DNA of 62,818 nt from an uncultured Alistipes sp. (lineage in GTDB: Bacteria; Bacteroidota; Bacteroidia; Bacteroidales; Rikenellaceae). Shown here piece by piece: positions 20,911 to 29,465 of this stretch; position 1 is the stretch's first letter, and every line of letters begins with the position of its first letter. The translations under genes and the position numbers were made by a program. Where the stretch lies: contig CALUKK010000097.1 in NCBI GenBank assembly GCA_944321205.1, positions 1 to 62,818 of the forward strand. The letters run 5' to 3'. The notes beneath the pieces were generated by a model. The model saw only the letters and a list, made by a program, of their open reading frames with translations, searched no databases and was not told the origin of the DNA.

Positions 20911-22115
20911 GAGAAGGGTTGCTGGTGTTGCTGGCGGGGTGCTGCATGGCGTTTCCGGCGTGCCGGGAACGGGCGCATCCCGAAGCGGACGGAAGTTCCG
21001 GAGGAAAAACCTCTGCGTCGGTTGGAAATACGGAGGTGCCTTATTTCCGGAATTCGTTCGAACTGTCGCGACAGTATCCCAGAATTGATGCCGAGCGAGC
21101 CGTGATCTATATGCCGGAGGGATCCTGGAGCTATGTACATCACCCGTCGGTCACCTGTTTCCAGGGGCTGTTCCACGTCGTTTATTCCAATGGAATGCGT
21201 GGTGAAGACGAACCCGGGCAACGGGTCATGTATGCAACGAGCCCCGATTTCATCCATTGGTCGGAACCCGTCGTGCTGGCGGAGCCCGGCCCGGGGGATT
21301 ATGGAACAGAGAAGATCCTGACACCGGGCGGAATTCGGGTCTGCAACGGACGACTCACAGTCTACGTAGCCGAGAATGACAACGACGGTGTCTCCAACCA
21401 ACGACTGAATCCCCGGCTTTTTGTCCTTGCCTCTCCCGACGGGAAAAACTGGTGGCATCCCGTGGAAACGGGTCTTGCCGTTTTTCCCTGCCAACGGCCG
21501 CTGCTCGCATCGTCGGAGCGGTATGTGATGACCTGCAACCGATCTTTCTACTACACCGAGGACCCTTATGGCGCGGAGGGGTGGCGGAAGTGCGAAACGG
21601 CCCCGCAGGATCAACACGCAGAAACAACATTCGAACAGGTGCGCCCGTCGTTGTGCGAAGGTATGCTGTTCGAGCACACCGACGGAACACTCTATTGCCT
21701 CTTCCGCAATTCGACGTTGCCCTTTGACGGCTATCTGTGGCAGGCCCAGAGTTACGACGGCGGCCTCTCCTGGACCATGCCGGTCAAGAGCGGATTCTCT
21801 GACAACGGGACCAAGTCGTTTTTCGGCGCACTTCCCGACGGACGGTATCTCTATGTCGGGACGCCAGATAACACCTTGCCGGGAGCCCGCTATCCGCTTG
21901 TCGTCGCGCTTTCCGACGACGGATTCGAATATGACACGTGTTACATCCTTTCCGACGACCACTATGAACAGCAGTACGACGGTCGTTGGAAAAACGGCGA
22001 TTACGGCTATCCGTTTGCCCTCGTGCGGGACGGATGGGTTTATGTGGTGGTGTCCCGTCACAAGGAGCGGCTGGATGCCTTGAAATTCAAATTATCAGAT
22101 CTGGAAAAATCATGA
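20907..22115 (+). CDS. BNR/sialidase-superfamily propeller lipoprotein, copy 2
   Basis: A 402-residue paralogue of the previous gene, similar over nearly its full length: HHPS, GPGDYGTEKILTPGG, AENDNDG, FEQVRPSLCEGMLFEH, GTKSFFGALPDGRY and NGDYGYPFALVRDGWVYVVV. Unlike copy 1 it has a lipobox (FPAC, Cys19), so it should be lipid-anchored, possibly at the cell surface, while copy 1 appears periplasmic. The ATGA overlaps on both sides imply translational coupling. The pair may act on successive linkages of the same ligand, or one may be a binding-only variant. Confidence 0.72.
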   Translation: MREGLLVLLAGCCMAFPACRERAHPEADGSSGGKTSASVGNTEVPYFRNSFELSRQYPRIDAERAVIYMPEGSWSYVHHPSVTCFQGLFHVVYSNGMRGEDEPGQRVMYATSPDFIHWSEPVVLAEPGPGDYGTEKILTPGGIRVCNGRLTVYVAENDNDGVSNQRLNPRLFVLASPDGKNWWHPVETGLAVFPCQRPLLASSERYVMTCNRSFYYTEDPYGAEGWRKCETAPQDQHAETTFEQVRPSLCEGMLFEHTDGTLYCLFRNSTLPFDGYLWQAQSYDGGLSWTMPVKSGFSDNGTKSFFGALPDGRYLYVGTPDNTLPGARYPLVVALSDDGFEYDTCYILSDDHYEQQYDGRWKNGDYGYPFALVRDGWVYVVVSRHKERLDALKFKLSDLEKS

Positions 22116-23530
22116 AATCGATTGTTTTGACATTCGTTTGTGCAGTGCTTCCGACACTGCTGGCCGCCGAAATACGCCTCCCGGCCGTCATCTCCGACCA
22201 CATGGTGCTGCAACAGCAGGCCGACGTGCGGTTGTGGGGCGAAGCTGCTCCCGATTCAAAGGTACAGATTATCCCCTCCTGGGGCAAAACCCGCCATACG
22301 GTAACAGCCGATGCCGAAGGGCGATGGGAAGCCACGATCCGGACGCCCGAAGCCGGCGGTCCCTATGAAATCGTCCTGTCGGACAAGGATGGATCGCGGA
22401 CTCTGCACGATGTCATGTCGGGTGAAGTCTGGTTGTGCGGCGGCCAGTCCAACATGGATATCAGTTTCCGGGGCCTGGCCAATCAGCCCGTGGCCAATGC
22501 CGTGGATGAGATTCTCGATTCAGACTATCCCCAGTTGCGTCTTTTCCGCGTAAAACGGGATTACAGCCTCATTCCGCTACGGGATTGTCGGGGCGAATGG
22601 GCCGTTTCGGACCCGCAGTCTGCCGAGACGTTCAGCGCCGTAGGGTTTCTTTTCGGGCGGATGCTCCATCAACGCATGAAAGTCCCGGTAGGCATGATCA
22701 CCTGCGCCTGGGGCGGTTCGAAGGTCGAAGCATGGATGAGCCGGGAGAATCTGCTGCGTTTTGCCGGAGTCCGCATCCCCGACCGGGTAGATCCGAATCG
22801 TGCGAATGTGACCCCTTCGGTGCTTTACAATGCCATGCTGCTCCCCATCTCCGGATACACGATCAAAGGCTGTCTTTTCTATCAGGGAGAAGCGAATATC
22901 ACCAACCCCGAAGCCTATCGGGAACGGTTCCCTGCCATGGTGGCCGAGTGGCGTCAGCTCTGGAATGCGGATTTCCCGTTTTTTTACGTGCAACTGGCCC
23001 CTTATGGCTATACGAACATGGGGTGGTCTCCGGATGACCGTCAGGTCGCCCGTTTCCGTGAGGTCCAGCAGGCTTGTCTGGCCGACATCCCGCACAGCGG
23101 ACTGGCTGCAACGTCCGATATCGGAGCTCTGCACACCATTCATCCTGCCGACAAGCAAACACTGGCCAAACGGCTCTTTTATCTGGCCTGTGCCGATTGT
23201 TATGGATTCCGGGGTTTCGAAAGCAGAGGCCCGACCTATCGGGCGATGAAGATTCAGGGCGACAGCATTGCACTCTCGTTCGACCATGCTCCCTACGGGA
23301 TCAGTTCCGGAGGGGATCCGATCCGGGGATTTGAAATTGCGGGAGAGGATCGGGTGTTCCATCCGGCCGAAGCCCGCATCAAGGGGCGTTCGACGGTTTG
23401 GGTGCATAGCGATGCCGTCCCGGAGCCTGTTGCCGTACGCTATTGCTTCACGAACTATTTCCACGCAAACCTTTACAACAATTACGGGCTGGTTGCCTAT
23501 CCTTTCCGTACGGACGATTGGAATGAATAA
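22112..23530 (+). CDS. Sialate O-acetylesterase-family esterase
   Basis: About 472 residues from the ATG at 22112, which overlaps the previous stop as ATGA; a longer in-frame extension from 21986 lies within the previous gene and is rejected. After a signal peptide (ending at LLAAEIRLP) comes the SASA family layout. It begins with ISDHMVLQQQADVRLWGEA (beta-sandwich), then GQSNM at 111-115 with nucleophile Ser113, then FYQGEANI. The late HTIHPADK carries the catalytic His. Family members remove acetyl groups from sialic acid or from plant glycans. It is probably periplasmic. It implies an acetylated ligand for this operon. Confidence 0.88.
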   Translation: MKSIVLTFVCAVLPTLLAAEIRLPAVISDHMVLQQQADVRLWGEAAPDSKVQIIPSWGKTRHTVTADAEGRWEATIRTPEAGGPYEIVLSDKDGSRTLHDVMSGEVWLCGGQSNMDISFRGLANQPVANAVDEILDSDYPQLRLFRVKRDYSLIPLRDCRGEWAVSDPQSAETFSAVGFLFGRMLHQRMKVPVGMITCAWGGSKVEAWMSRENLLRFAGVRIPDRVDPNRANVTPSVLYNAMLLPISGYTIKGCLFYQGEANITNPEAYRERFPAMVAEWRQLWNADFPFFYVQLAPYGYTNMGWSPDDRQVARFREVQQACLADIPHSGLAATSDIGALHTIHPADKQTLAKRLFYLACADCYGFRGFESRGPTYRAMKIQGDSIALSFDHAPYGISSGGDPIRGFEIAGEDRVFHPAEARIKGRSTVWVHSDAVPEPVAVRYCFTNYFHANLYNNYGLVAYPFRTDDWNE

Positions 23531-23545
23531 TCGGTAAATGTCCTT

Positions 23546-24583
23546 ATGATGAAAACACGACCTATTTTCAGTCTGTTGCTCGCAGCGATTCTCTCCGTAT
23601 CTGCGCTGCGGGCCGAGGAGCCAGTAAGGGTTATTTTTGAGACGGACATGGGCAATGATGTGGACGATGCGCTGGCTCTCGACATGCTTTACAAATACCG
23701 CGAAGCCGGACGAATCCAGTTGCTGCTCATCTCAAACAACAAGGCCGATGCCTGGTCCGAACCGTTTATCCGTTTGATGAATGACTTTTACGGTCACCCG
23801 GATATTCCGGTATCGACCTCTCCGGACTCACTGCTTCCCGAACAGCGACAAAAGACCCCGGCCTATACTGAACAGGTTGTCCGATCGGAGAAGTTCGGTC
23901 CGATGTCGGATTTTGTCGAGCCCTCCCGCCGCAATTCGACTGCCGCCTATCGCGAGATCCTTGCCTCGCAGCCGGACAGCAGTGTGGTCATCATATCCGT
24001 AGGTTTTGCAACCAATCTACGGCTGTTGCTGGAGTCCGCGCCCGATGCGGCGAGTAACCTTTCAGGTGAAGAGCTGGTAGCCCGCAAAGTCCGACTGCTT
24101 TCGATGATGGGCGGCAATTTCGTCAATCCCCAGGCTCGTGAATTCAATATCCGCTACGATGTGCTCTCGGCCCGCACCTTATTCGAACGATGGCCGACGG
24201 ATATTCTGTTGAGTCCTTGGGAAACCGGAGCTTCGGTCCGATTCCGGGCTTCGGCGCTGGATTCCATCACTTATGCTGCGTCCCATCCGCTCAAGATGGC
24301 CTATGGAGTTTATCTGCCCATGCCCTATGACCGGGAGTGCTGGGATGAAACATCCGTGATGGCTGGCGTGGAGAATCCTTCCGAATGGTTTTCGCTGTCG
24401 CCGCGAGGTTGTGTGACGGTGGGTGATGCAGGACATACCCTGTTTACGGAGCACGAACAAGGCCGGGTCCGGATATTGAGTATTCAGCCTAATGATCAGG
24501 AGCGAATTGTTTCGTACATCGAGAATCTGGTTGTGCGGACCCCCCGTGTCTTTCAATGCGAGTTCCAGCGAGACTCCAATTGA
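23546..24583 (+). CDS. Secreted inosine-uridine-type nucleoside hydrolase
   Basis: A 345-residue protein with a signal peptide (to about Ala23). The IUNH Ca2+/ribose motif is clear: Asp34, Asp38, Asp40 and Asp41 in ETDMGNDVDDALAL. GFATNLRLLLE corresponds to the GPLTNLA helix, and Glu199-Phe-Asn201 plus Asp205 match the conserved EFN..xD ribose-binding segment. Family members cleave N-ribosyl bonds to give ribose plus base. A periplasmic location together with ribokinase and a GRP permease upstream suggests scavenging of ribose from nucleosides, as in Bacteroides Rus loci. It could also act on another furanosyl linkage. Confidence 0.85.
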   Translation: MMKTRPIFSLLLAAILSVSALRAEEPVRVIFETDMGNDVDDALALDMLYKYREAGRIQLLLISNNKADAWSEPFIRLMNDFYGHPDIPVSTSPDSLLPEQRQKTPAYTEQVVRSEKFGPMSDFVEPSRRNSTAAYREILASQPDSSVVIISVGFATNLRLLLESAPDAASNLSGEELVARKVRLLSMMGGNFVNPQAREFNIRYDVLSARTLFERWPTDILLSPWETGASVRFRASALDSITYAASHPLKMAYGVYLPMPYDRECWDETSVMAGVENPSEWFSLSPRGCVTVGDAGHTLFTEHEQGRVRILSIQPNDQERIVSYIENLVVRTPRVFQCEFQRDSN

Positions 24584-24698
24584 AAAATAACGGAATTATA
24601 TATCTAAAAAGACATGGAGGTCTGTTATTCACAACCAATATCCTGGTTTATACTTTACTAGTAATCATGTGGAATCAATCGGAAAAACAAGTTGTTTA
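24584..24698. other. AT-rich spacer without a gene
   Basis: About 115 bases after the nucleoside hydrolase stop are clearly more AT-rich than their surroundings. They carry no credible ORF, hairpin or consensus promoter. They probably replace most of a lost GH3 gene whose C-terminus remains just downstream. Confidence 0.5.
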
Positions 24699-24834
24699 CA
24701 AAATAGATTTCAACAAGGAAAAAACTTTTGGGTACGAAAAACAACGCAGGTGGATCGCCGAATCCGGAGACTTCGAGATCTGGATTGGTGCCTCCTCGTC
24801 AGATATCCGTTTACGTATTCCGTTGAAGTTATGA
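24699..24834 (+). pseudogene. C-terminal remnant of a GH3 glycosidase
   Basis: The final 45 codons read as the fibronectin-III-like C-terminal end of GH3 beta-glucosidases: VVYKIDFNKEKTFGYEK, then RRWIAESGDFEIWIGASSS and DIRLRIPLKL. Nothing upstream continues the domain in any frame. The stop still overlaps the next start as ATGA (24831-24834), the same coupling used elsewhere in the operon, so this is a relic of a once functional member. Confidence 0.7.
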
Positions 24835-25415
24835 GCCGGACGTTGAAAGCAAATCTCGGGATTTGCCTTCTTCTCTGCTTCGGGCTGCCGACCGGCTGTG
24901 CCCCTGTCAGCACGGATCTTGCCTCCCTGCATGAGGGGCATCTGCTGCGTTTCGAGCTGCATGAGGAATGTCCCACCGTCTTTACCTGACCCAGTATGAG
25001 ACTGCGCTGGTCGATCTGCCTCGCTCAAGCGGCGGTGCGACACGCTCGGGACGCAGCATGCCTTTCCGACTCCCTGGCAATCGGGAGTCAAGGCCTTTGT
25101 CCGGACGCCTTTTGTCTCGCCCTGGCGGATGCTACTGGCGGATGCTACTGGCGCTGAGTATCGTTTCGTACACTCTCCTGCAGATGACCTCGGACATGAT
25201 CGAGAGCTACGAAGGGAATCCGGCCAACGACTTCCTGACTGCCTGCCCGACGGACCGGGTCAAGACCCGGAGCCGATTATCGGACCAATCCTACCCCGCT
25301 GACGATCCGTACATGTACGGTTACGGCCGATTCCCTGCGGTACCTGCACTTGGCACCGGGAGGCGGCAGCGCCATCCATTTGGAAAAATCGATTGAAAAT
25401 CCTGAAACACCATGA
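24831..25415 (+). pseudogene. Decayed GH97-type glycosidase
   Basis: The gene starts with a lipoprotein signal (MSRTLKANLGICLLLCFG, lipobox PTGC) and stops in frame 52 codons later. GH97-like pieces then appear in shifting frames: WQSGVKAFVRTPFVSPWRML (25075-25137), SYTLLQMTSDMIESYEGNPA (from about 25163) and ADSLRYLHLAPGGGSAIHLE (25324 on). An intact GH97 has about 650-700 residues, so most of the catalytic barrel is deleted. The last frame ends TGA at 25413-25415, overlapping the FAD oxidoreductase start as ATGA. Family assignment rests on these short motifs from memory. Confidence 0.62.
25122..25152 (+). repeat. 13-bp tandem duplication inside the GH97 remnant
   Basis: The unit CTGGCGGATGCTA occurs twice head to tail, followed by a partial third copy (CTGGCG). 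Thirteen bases is not a multiple of three, so this duplication alone would shift the frame. It sits exactly where the PWRML piece loses its frame, which makes it a likely lesion. Confidence 0.75.
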
Positions 25416-27424
25416 AAAAACTGCTTTTTTCGCTTGTCATGCTGTTCCATGGCACAACTTTTCTCTTTGCGGAGACCTTGCCGGAGGACTCTTGTGACGT
25501 CTGTATCTACGGAGCCTCCTCGGCGGGAGTCATTGCGGCCCGGGCCGTGGCCCTGCAGGGGAAAAGCCTTCGTCTGATAGAACCCGGATTCCGGATTGGG
25601 GGACTTTCGTCCGGAGGTCTCGGGCAGACCGATATCGGGAACAAACAGGTGGTCGAGGGCCTCTCCAAGGAGTTTTACCGCCGGGTCGGACGTCATTACG
25701 GCCGTCTTGAATCGTGGATTTTCGAACCGAAGGTCGCTCTTTCGGTCTTTGAACGGATGCTCCGGGAGGTCGGAGTCGAACCCTGGTACGGATATCGGCT
25801 GGTCGAGGTCCGTAAAGAGGGTCGACGCCTGACCGGTATCGTCATCGAGAATCCCCAAACCGGCGTCCGGCGTCACATCCGGGCCCGGATCTTCATCGAC
25901 TGTACCTATGAAGGGGATTTGATGGCTGAGGCCGGAGTCTCCTATTTTGTGGGACGGGAGTCGAACGCGACATACGGGGAGACCTGGAACGGCGTACAGC
26001 TTTTGCAGGGCCATCAGTTCCCGGACGGAATCGACCCCTACGTCGTTCCGGGAGATCCTGCGAGCGGTCTGGTGTGGGGTGTCACGGCGGATTCGCTGCA
26101 ACCCCGCGGCAGCGGGGACGACCGGCTCCAGGCCTACAACTACCGAATCTGTCTGACCGACGATCCTGCGAACCGGCTTCCCATCGCACGTCCGGTGGAC
26201 TACGATTCGACCCGTTACGAGCTGCTGGCCCGCCTGATTGCGGCCCGGCCCGAGCGGCAGTCGCTTCACGATTACTTCATCTGGAGTCCGATGCCCGACC
26301 GGAAGACCGATGTAAACAATCTCGGCGGATTTTCGACCGATGCCATCGGTCTGAATGCGGGTTATGCCGAGACTTCGTACGAAGAACGGGAGCGCATCGC
26401 CCGGGCTCACACCTCCTATACGCTCGGATTGCTCTATTTCATGGCGCACGATCCCCGCGTGCCGGAGGCATTGCGCAACCGCATGTCGGTATGGGGACTT
26501 CCTCTGGACGAATACCCCGAGAACGGACACTGGACGCCGCAGCTCTATGTTCGCGAAGCCCGGCGTCTGAAGGGTGAGTACGTTGTGACCCAGCACGACT
26601 GCGAGGGCCGCACCCGGGTGGAAGATCCTGTCGGCATGGCCGCCTATACGATGGATTCGCACAACTGTCAGCGCATTGTCGTCGTGAAGCAGGGGCGTGC
26701 GATGGTCAAGAACGAGGGAAATGTCGAGGTCGGCGGATTCCCGCCCTATCCGATCTCCTACAGGGCATTGATCCCGCGGCGTGAGGAGTGCACGAATCTC
26801 CTGGTGCCGGTCTGCCTTTCGGCCAGTCACATTGCCTATGGCTCGATCCGCATGGAGCCGGTCTTCATGGTGTTGGGACAGGCGGCGGCCATTGCCGCCG
26901 GACTGGCCCTGGAGCGGAATGCGGATGTGCAGCAGATCTCCGGAAAGGAGGTCCGGGCGATCTTTGCGGCCGATCCGCGGATGGACGGTTCGGTTCCGGA
27001 CCTTATTCTGGACGATGCCGCTCTTGAGATTCCGGCTGGCAGTCCGTGGCAGCGGGTGCCGTGGGGATATGGCCCCGGATCGCTGACTCTCGATCGCAAG
27101 GTCGAGACGGAACCTTTGCGTTACGAGTTCACGGTGGCCCGTTCGGGTGATTATGCCGTGTACGCCTACTATCATCGCAATGAGGATGCGGCCCGGCGGA
27201 TGACCTTCGAGGTGAACGATGGCAAGCACTCCGAACGGATCGAGGTGCAGAGCGATACGATCCGCATCGCCGGACAGACGCGCGGCGAGTGGATTCCGCT
27301 CGGAGTCCGGCGTTTCGATGCACACCGGAAGGCTTTCGTGGCCTTCTGCCCCGAGGACCGGAGCGGACGCACCTATGCCGATGCCATCCAGTTGGTAGCC
27401 GTAGAGAAAAACCGGAAGAGATGA
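25412..27424 (+). CDS. Secreted FAD-dependent oxidoreductase
   Basis: A 670-residue protein with a signal peptide (to about residue 20). The N-terminal dinucleotide fold is CDVCIYGASSAGVIAARAV followed by the acidic end of strand two in LRLIEPGF and the FAD_oxidored signature GGLSSGGLGQTDIG. IDCTYEGDLMAEAGV and the distal GSIRMEPVFMVLGQAAAIAA complete the FAD site. Residues about 560-665 form a beta-sandwich (FTVARSGDYAVYAYYHRNED) of the golvesin/xanthan-lyase-associated type, perhaps carbohydrate-binding. Such proteins recur in Bacteroidetes sugar loci with unknown substrate. It is the only intact gene between three decayed glycosidases and is coupled by ATGA at both ends. Confidence 0.85.
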   Translation: MKKLLFSLVMLFHGTTFLFAETLPEDSCDVCIYGASSAGVIAARAVALQGKSLRLIEPGFRIGGLSSGGLGQTDIGNKQVVEGLSKEFYRRVGRHYGRLESWIFEPKVALSVFERMLREVGVEPWYGYRLVEVRKEGRRLTGIVIENPQTGVRRHIRARIFIDCTYEGDLMAEAGVSYFVGRESNATYGETWNGVQLLQGHQFPDGIDPYVVPGDPASGLVWGVTADSLQPRGSGDDRLQAYNYRICLTDDPANRLPIARPVDYDSTRYELLARLIAARPERQSLHDYFIWSPMPDRKTDVNNLGGFSTDAIGLNAGYAETSYEERERIARAHTSYTLGLLYFMAHDPRVPEALRNRMSVWGLPLDEYPENGHWTPQLYVREARRLKGEYVVTQHDCEGRTRVEDPVGMAAYTMDSHNCQRIVVVKQGRAMVKNEGNVEVGGFPPYPISYRALIPRREECTNLLVPVCLSASHIAYGSIRMEPVFMVLGQAAAIAAGLALERNADVQQISGKEVRAIFAADPRMDGSVPDLILDDAALEIPAGSPWQRVPWGYGPGSLTLDRKVETEPLRYEFTVARSGDYAVYAYYHRNEDAARRMTFEVNDGKHSERIEVQSDTIRIAGQTRGEWIPLGVRRFDAHRKAFVAFCPEDRSGRTYADAIQLVAVEKNRKR

Positions 27425-28200
27425 GCATCGGTCGGAAGAGAATCGTGGTTGGGCTGTTGCTGTTGGCGGTCGGAGGAAGCGGCCTTCGGGTCGAAGACCC
27501 TGGGGCGCAATGACAATCCGAACGATCGGAATGCGGTCAATACACACAACAGCCAACGGCCATACCTTGACCGAGGTCCTCAAAAAACGCTGGAAACACG
27601 TCGGTTTCGAGGTTTCGGACTGGGATACTCCTGCAACAGGTCAATCAGGGCCGGGCTTCTGGGTGCTGTGAGGCGGCACGGCTTGCTTTTCTTGCCGGGG
27701 TGGAGGTGGACATGACGGACAATTGTTATCGGGATCACCTCGAATCGCTCGTGAAATCGGGAAAGGTGGGAATCGAACGGCTCGACGATGCCGTCCGTCG
27801 GGTGTTGAGATTGAAGTTCCGCCTCGGGCTTTTCGACCGCCCCTATACGCCGGAGCGGCCCGAAACGGAACGGAACATTCCTGTACCCCAAGGCTATGGC
27901 ATTGGCCGACAGCCTGGTGGCCGAATCGTGTGTGCTGCTCAAGAACGACGAGCGCGCCCACCCCCGCTTGCTCCCGGAAACAGGATTGCCGTGATCGGAC
28001 CGTTGGCTGATGCCCGCGACCATTTGCTGGAATCCTGGTGCAGACGGGGCGAAGCCCGGGATGAGACCTCGCTTTACGAGGGGTTGTGTGCGGAGTTCGG
28101 GACGGAGAATGTCCGGTATGCCCGGGAATGTGATTTCAACGGAGAGGATCGTTCGGGATTTTCCGAGGCTGTGACGGTGGCTCGGGTATCTCAGGTCGTT
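27421..28200 (+). pseudogene. Truncated, frameshifted GH3 glycosidase
   Basis: The ATG overlaps the FAD gene stop (ATGA) and gives a signal peptide (RKRIVVGLLLLAVGGSG) that stops after 30 codons. After a large deletion the GH3 barrel resumes as TLTEVLKKRWKHVGFEVSDW (about 27557-27616), including the nucleophile Asp of SDW. It stops, then continues in other frames: AARLAFLAGVEVDMTDNCY, DDAVRRVLRLKFRLGLF, KAMALADSLVAESCVLLKND and RIAVIGPLAD. It ends near 28200, 7 bases before the tail-to-tail efflux gene, without the C-terminal domain. At least three frameshifts are needed, so it is not functional. Confidence 0.8.
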
Positions 28201-28206
28201 CCTTTT

Positions 28207-29379
28207 CTACAACTCGTTTTTGCGAAGCTCGGCCACGGCTCCCTGATATTGGCGTTCGATGGACATGTAGTTCTGCAGATTCCGGTAGATGCCGTCGGCT
28301 TCGACATAGTAGTCGATTACCGAGATTTCACCCTTTTCGACCGCTGTGCGCAGCAGCTCAAGCGTGTGGTAGAGCAGTTCCACGTCGTAGGCTTCGGCCG
28401 CCTTGCCCAGCGCCTGCAACTCCTGGATTCGGGCCCGGACCCGATTTTCGATCTGCATACGGGCATTCTCCAGTTGCAACTGCGTGCCCGCATGCTGGGC
28501 CCGGGCAATGCGCACCTTGCGCTGGCTGGAGAAGAGCGGGAAGGAGGCTCCAACCAGAAATCCGTTCCGGGCCTCGTTCATCTCCGTATTCCGGCGGTAT
28601 CCGACCTCCAGTTTCGGAATCCAGTTCTGACGGTTGACACGGATCTCCTGGGCTGCAACCTGCTCGGAGGCCTGGAACGTGTGCAATGCATAGTCCGAAG
28701 CTATCGCATCATCGTATATCTTCTCATAATCTTCGGTGAGGAATCCTGTTCCGTACTCCGTCGGTTCGATGGCCAGCGGGAGGTTCCCGTTGAGTGCCAG
28801 CAGCTCCTGAAGTGCCGCCTGGCGGGCCGTTTCGGCCTGCGTCAGTTCTGTTTGAACGTTCATCCGGTCCATCTTGATCTTGTTTACTTCGAGCTGTGTT
28901 GCATCGCCAGCCTCAAGCCGCCGGGTGAAGAGCTCCAGAAGCTCTTCGGCATTGTCTCTCCGCGACTCCAGCAATGTACGGATCCGGTTCTGATAGACCA
29001 GGTCCAGACACAGGTTCTTTGCCGTGAGCAGAATGTCACGACGTGCCGTGAGATATTGCAGGTCGAGGAGCTCCTTTTGGAGTTTTCCCGACTTGTGGCG
29101 GGCGGCATAGAGGGTCGGGAAGTCGAATCCCTGCGTGACGACAAGTTCCGAACTGGCCATGCCGTCGCTCCCCTTCAGATAGAAGGGGCTGTACTCCACG
29201 GAGGGATCTTCGGGCAGGTTCCGGTTCCGGATCTCGAGTTCGGAGGCTTCGTTCGTTTTCCGGATGGCCTGCAGTTCCCTGTTGTTCTGCTCGACCTGTT
29301 TGAGAATCTGCTCGATCTGCTGGGCCTCGACATGTACGGCCCCGAGCGAAACCAGAACGGTGACAAGTATCTTTTTCAT
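28207..29379 (-). CDS. Outer-membrane efflux protein (TolC/CusC family)
   Basis: 390 residues from the ATG at 29379; a longer reading frame to 29517 has no signal peptide and is rejected. MKKILVTVLVSLGAVHVEA is a type I signal. The mature protein is mostly long helices with the internal repeat typical of TolC trimers (LEIRNRNLPEDPSVEYSPFY, RDILLTAKNLCLDLVYQNRI, ENRVRARIQELQALGKAAEA). It forms the outer-membrane channel for the RND pump encoded upstream (86-base gap). Last gene of the leftward operon. Confidence 0.9.
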   Translation of the reverse strand: MKKILVTVLVSLGAVHVEAQQIEQILKQVEQNNRELQAIRKTNEASELEIRNRNLPEDPSVEYSPFYLKGSDGMASSELVVTQGFDFPTLYAARHKSGKLQKELLDLQYLTARRDILLTAKNLCLDLVYQNRIRTLLESRRDNAEELLELFTRRLEAGDATQLEVNKIKMDRMNVQTELTQAETARQAALQELLALNGNLPLAIEPTEYGTGFLTEDYEKIYDDAIASDYALHTFQASEQVAAQEIRVNRQNWIPKLEVGYRRNTEMNEARNGFLVGASFPLFSSQRKVRIARAQHAGTQLQLENARMQIENRVRARIQELQALGKAAEAYDVELLYHTLELLRTAVEKGEISVIDYYVEADGIYRNLQNYMSIERQYQGAVAELRKNEL

Positions 29380-29465
29380 GGTAAGTGTAGCTTTATGTGT
29401 TGTTTGTATCCGCCGGAGACTCGACCACACCGGAGACGGTGCGGGTCTCTGTCTCCGGGCTTGGG

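Noticed and set aside
25277..27583. Open frame of 768 codons antisense to the FAD oxidoreductase
   Set aside because: The plus strand encodes a full FAD_oxidored protein with a signal peptide; the antisense frame has no domain and no sensible start region.
24699..28200. A single GH3 gene split by insertion of the FAD gene
   Set aside because: The C-terminal piece lies upstream of the N-terminal and middle piece on the same strand, so a simple insertion cannot produce the order; two GH3 genes or a rearrangement are needed.
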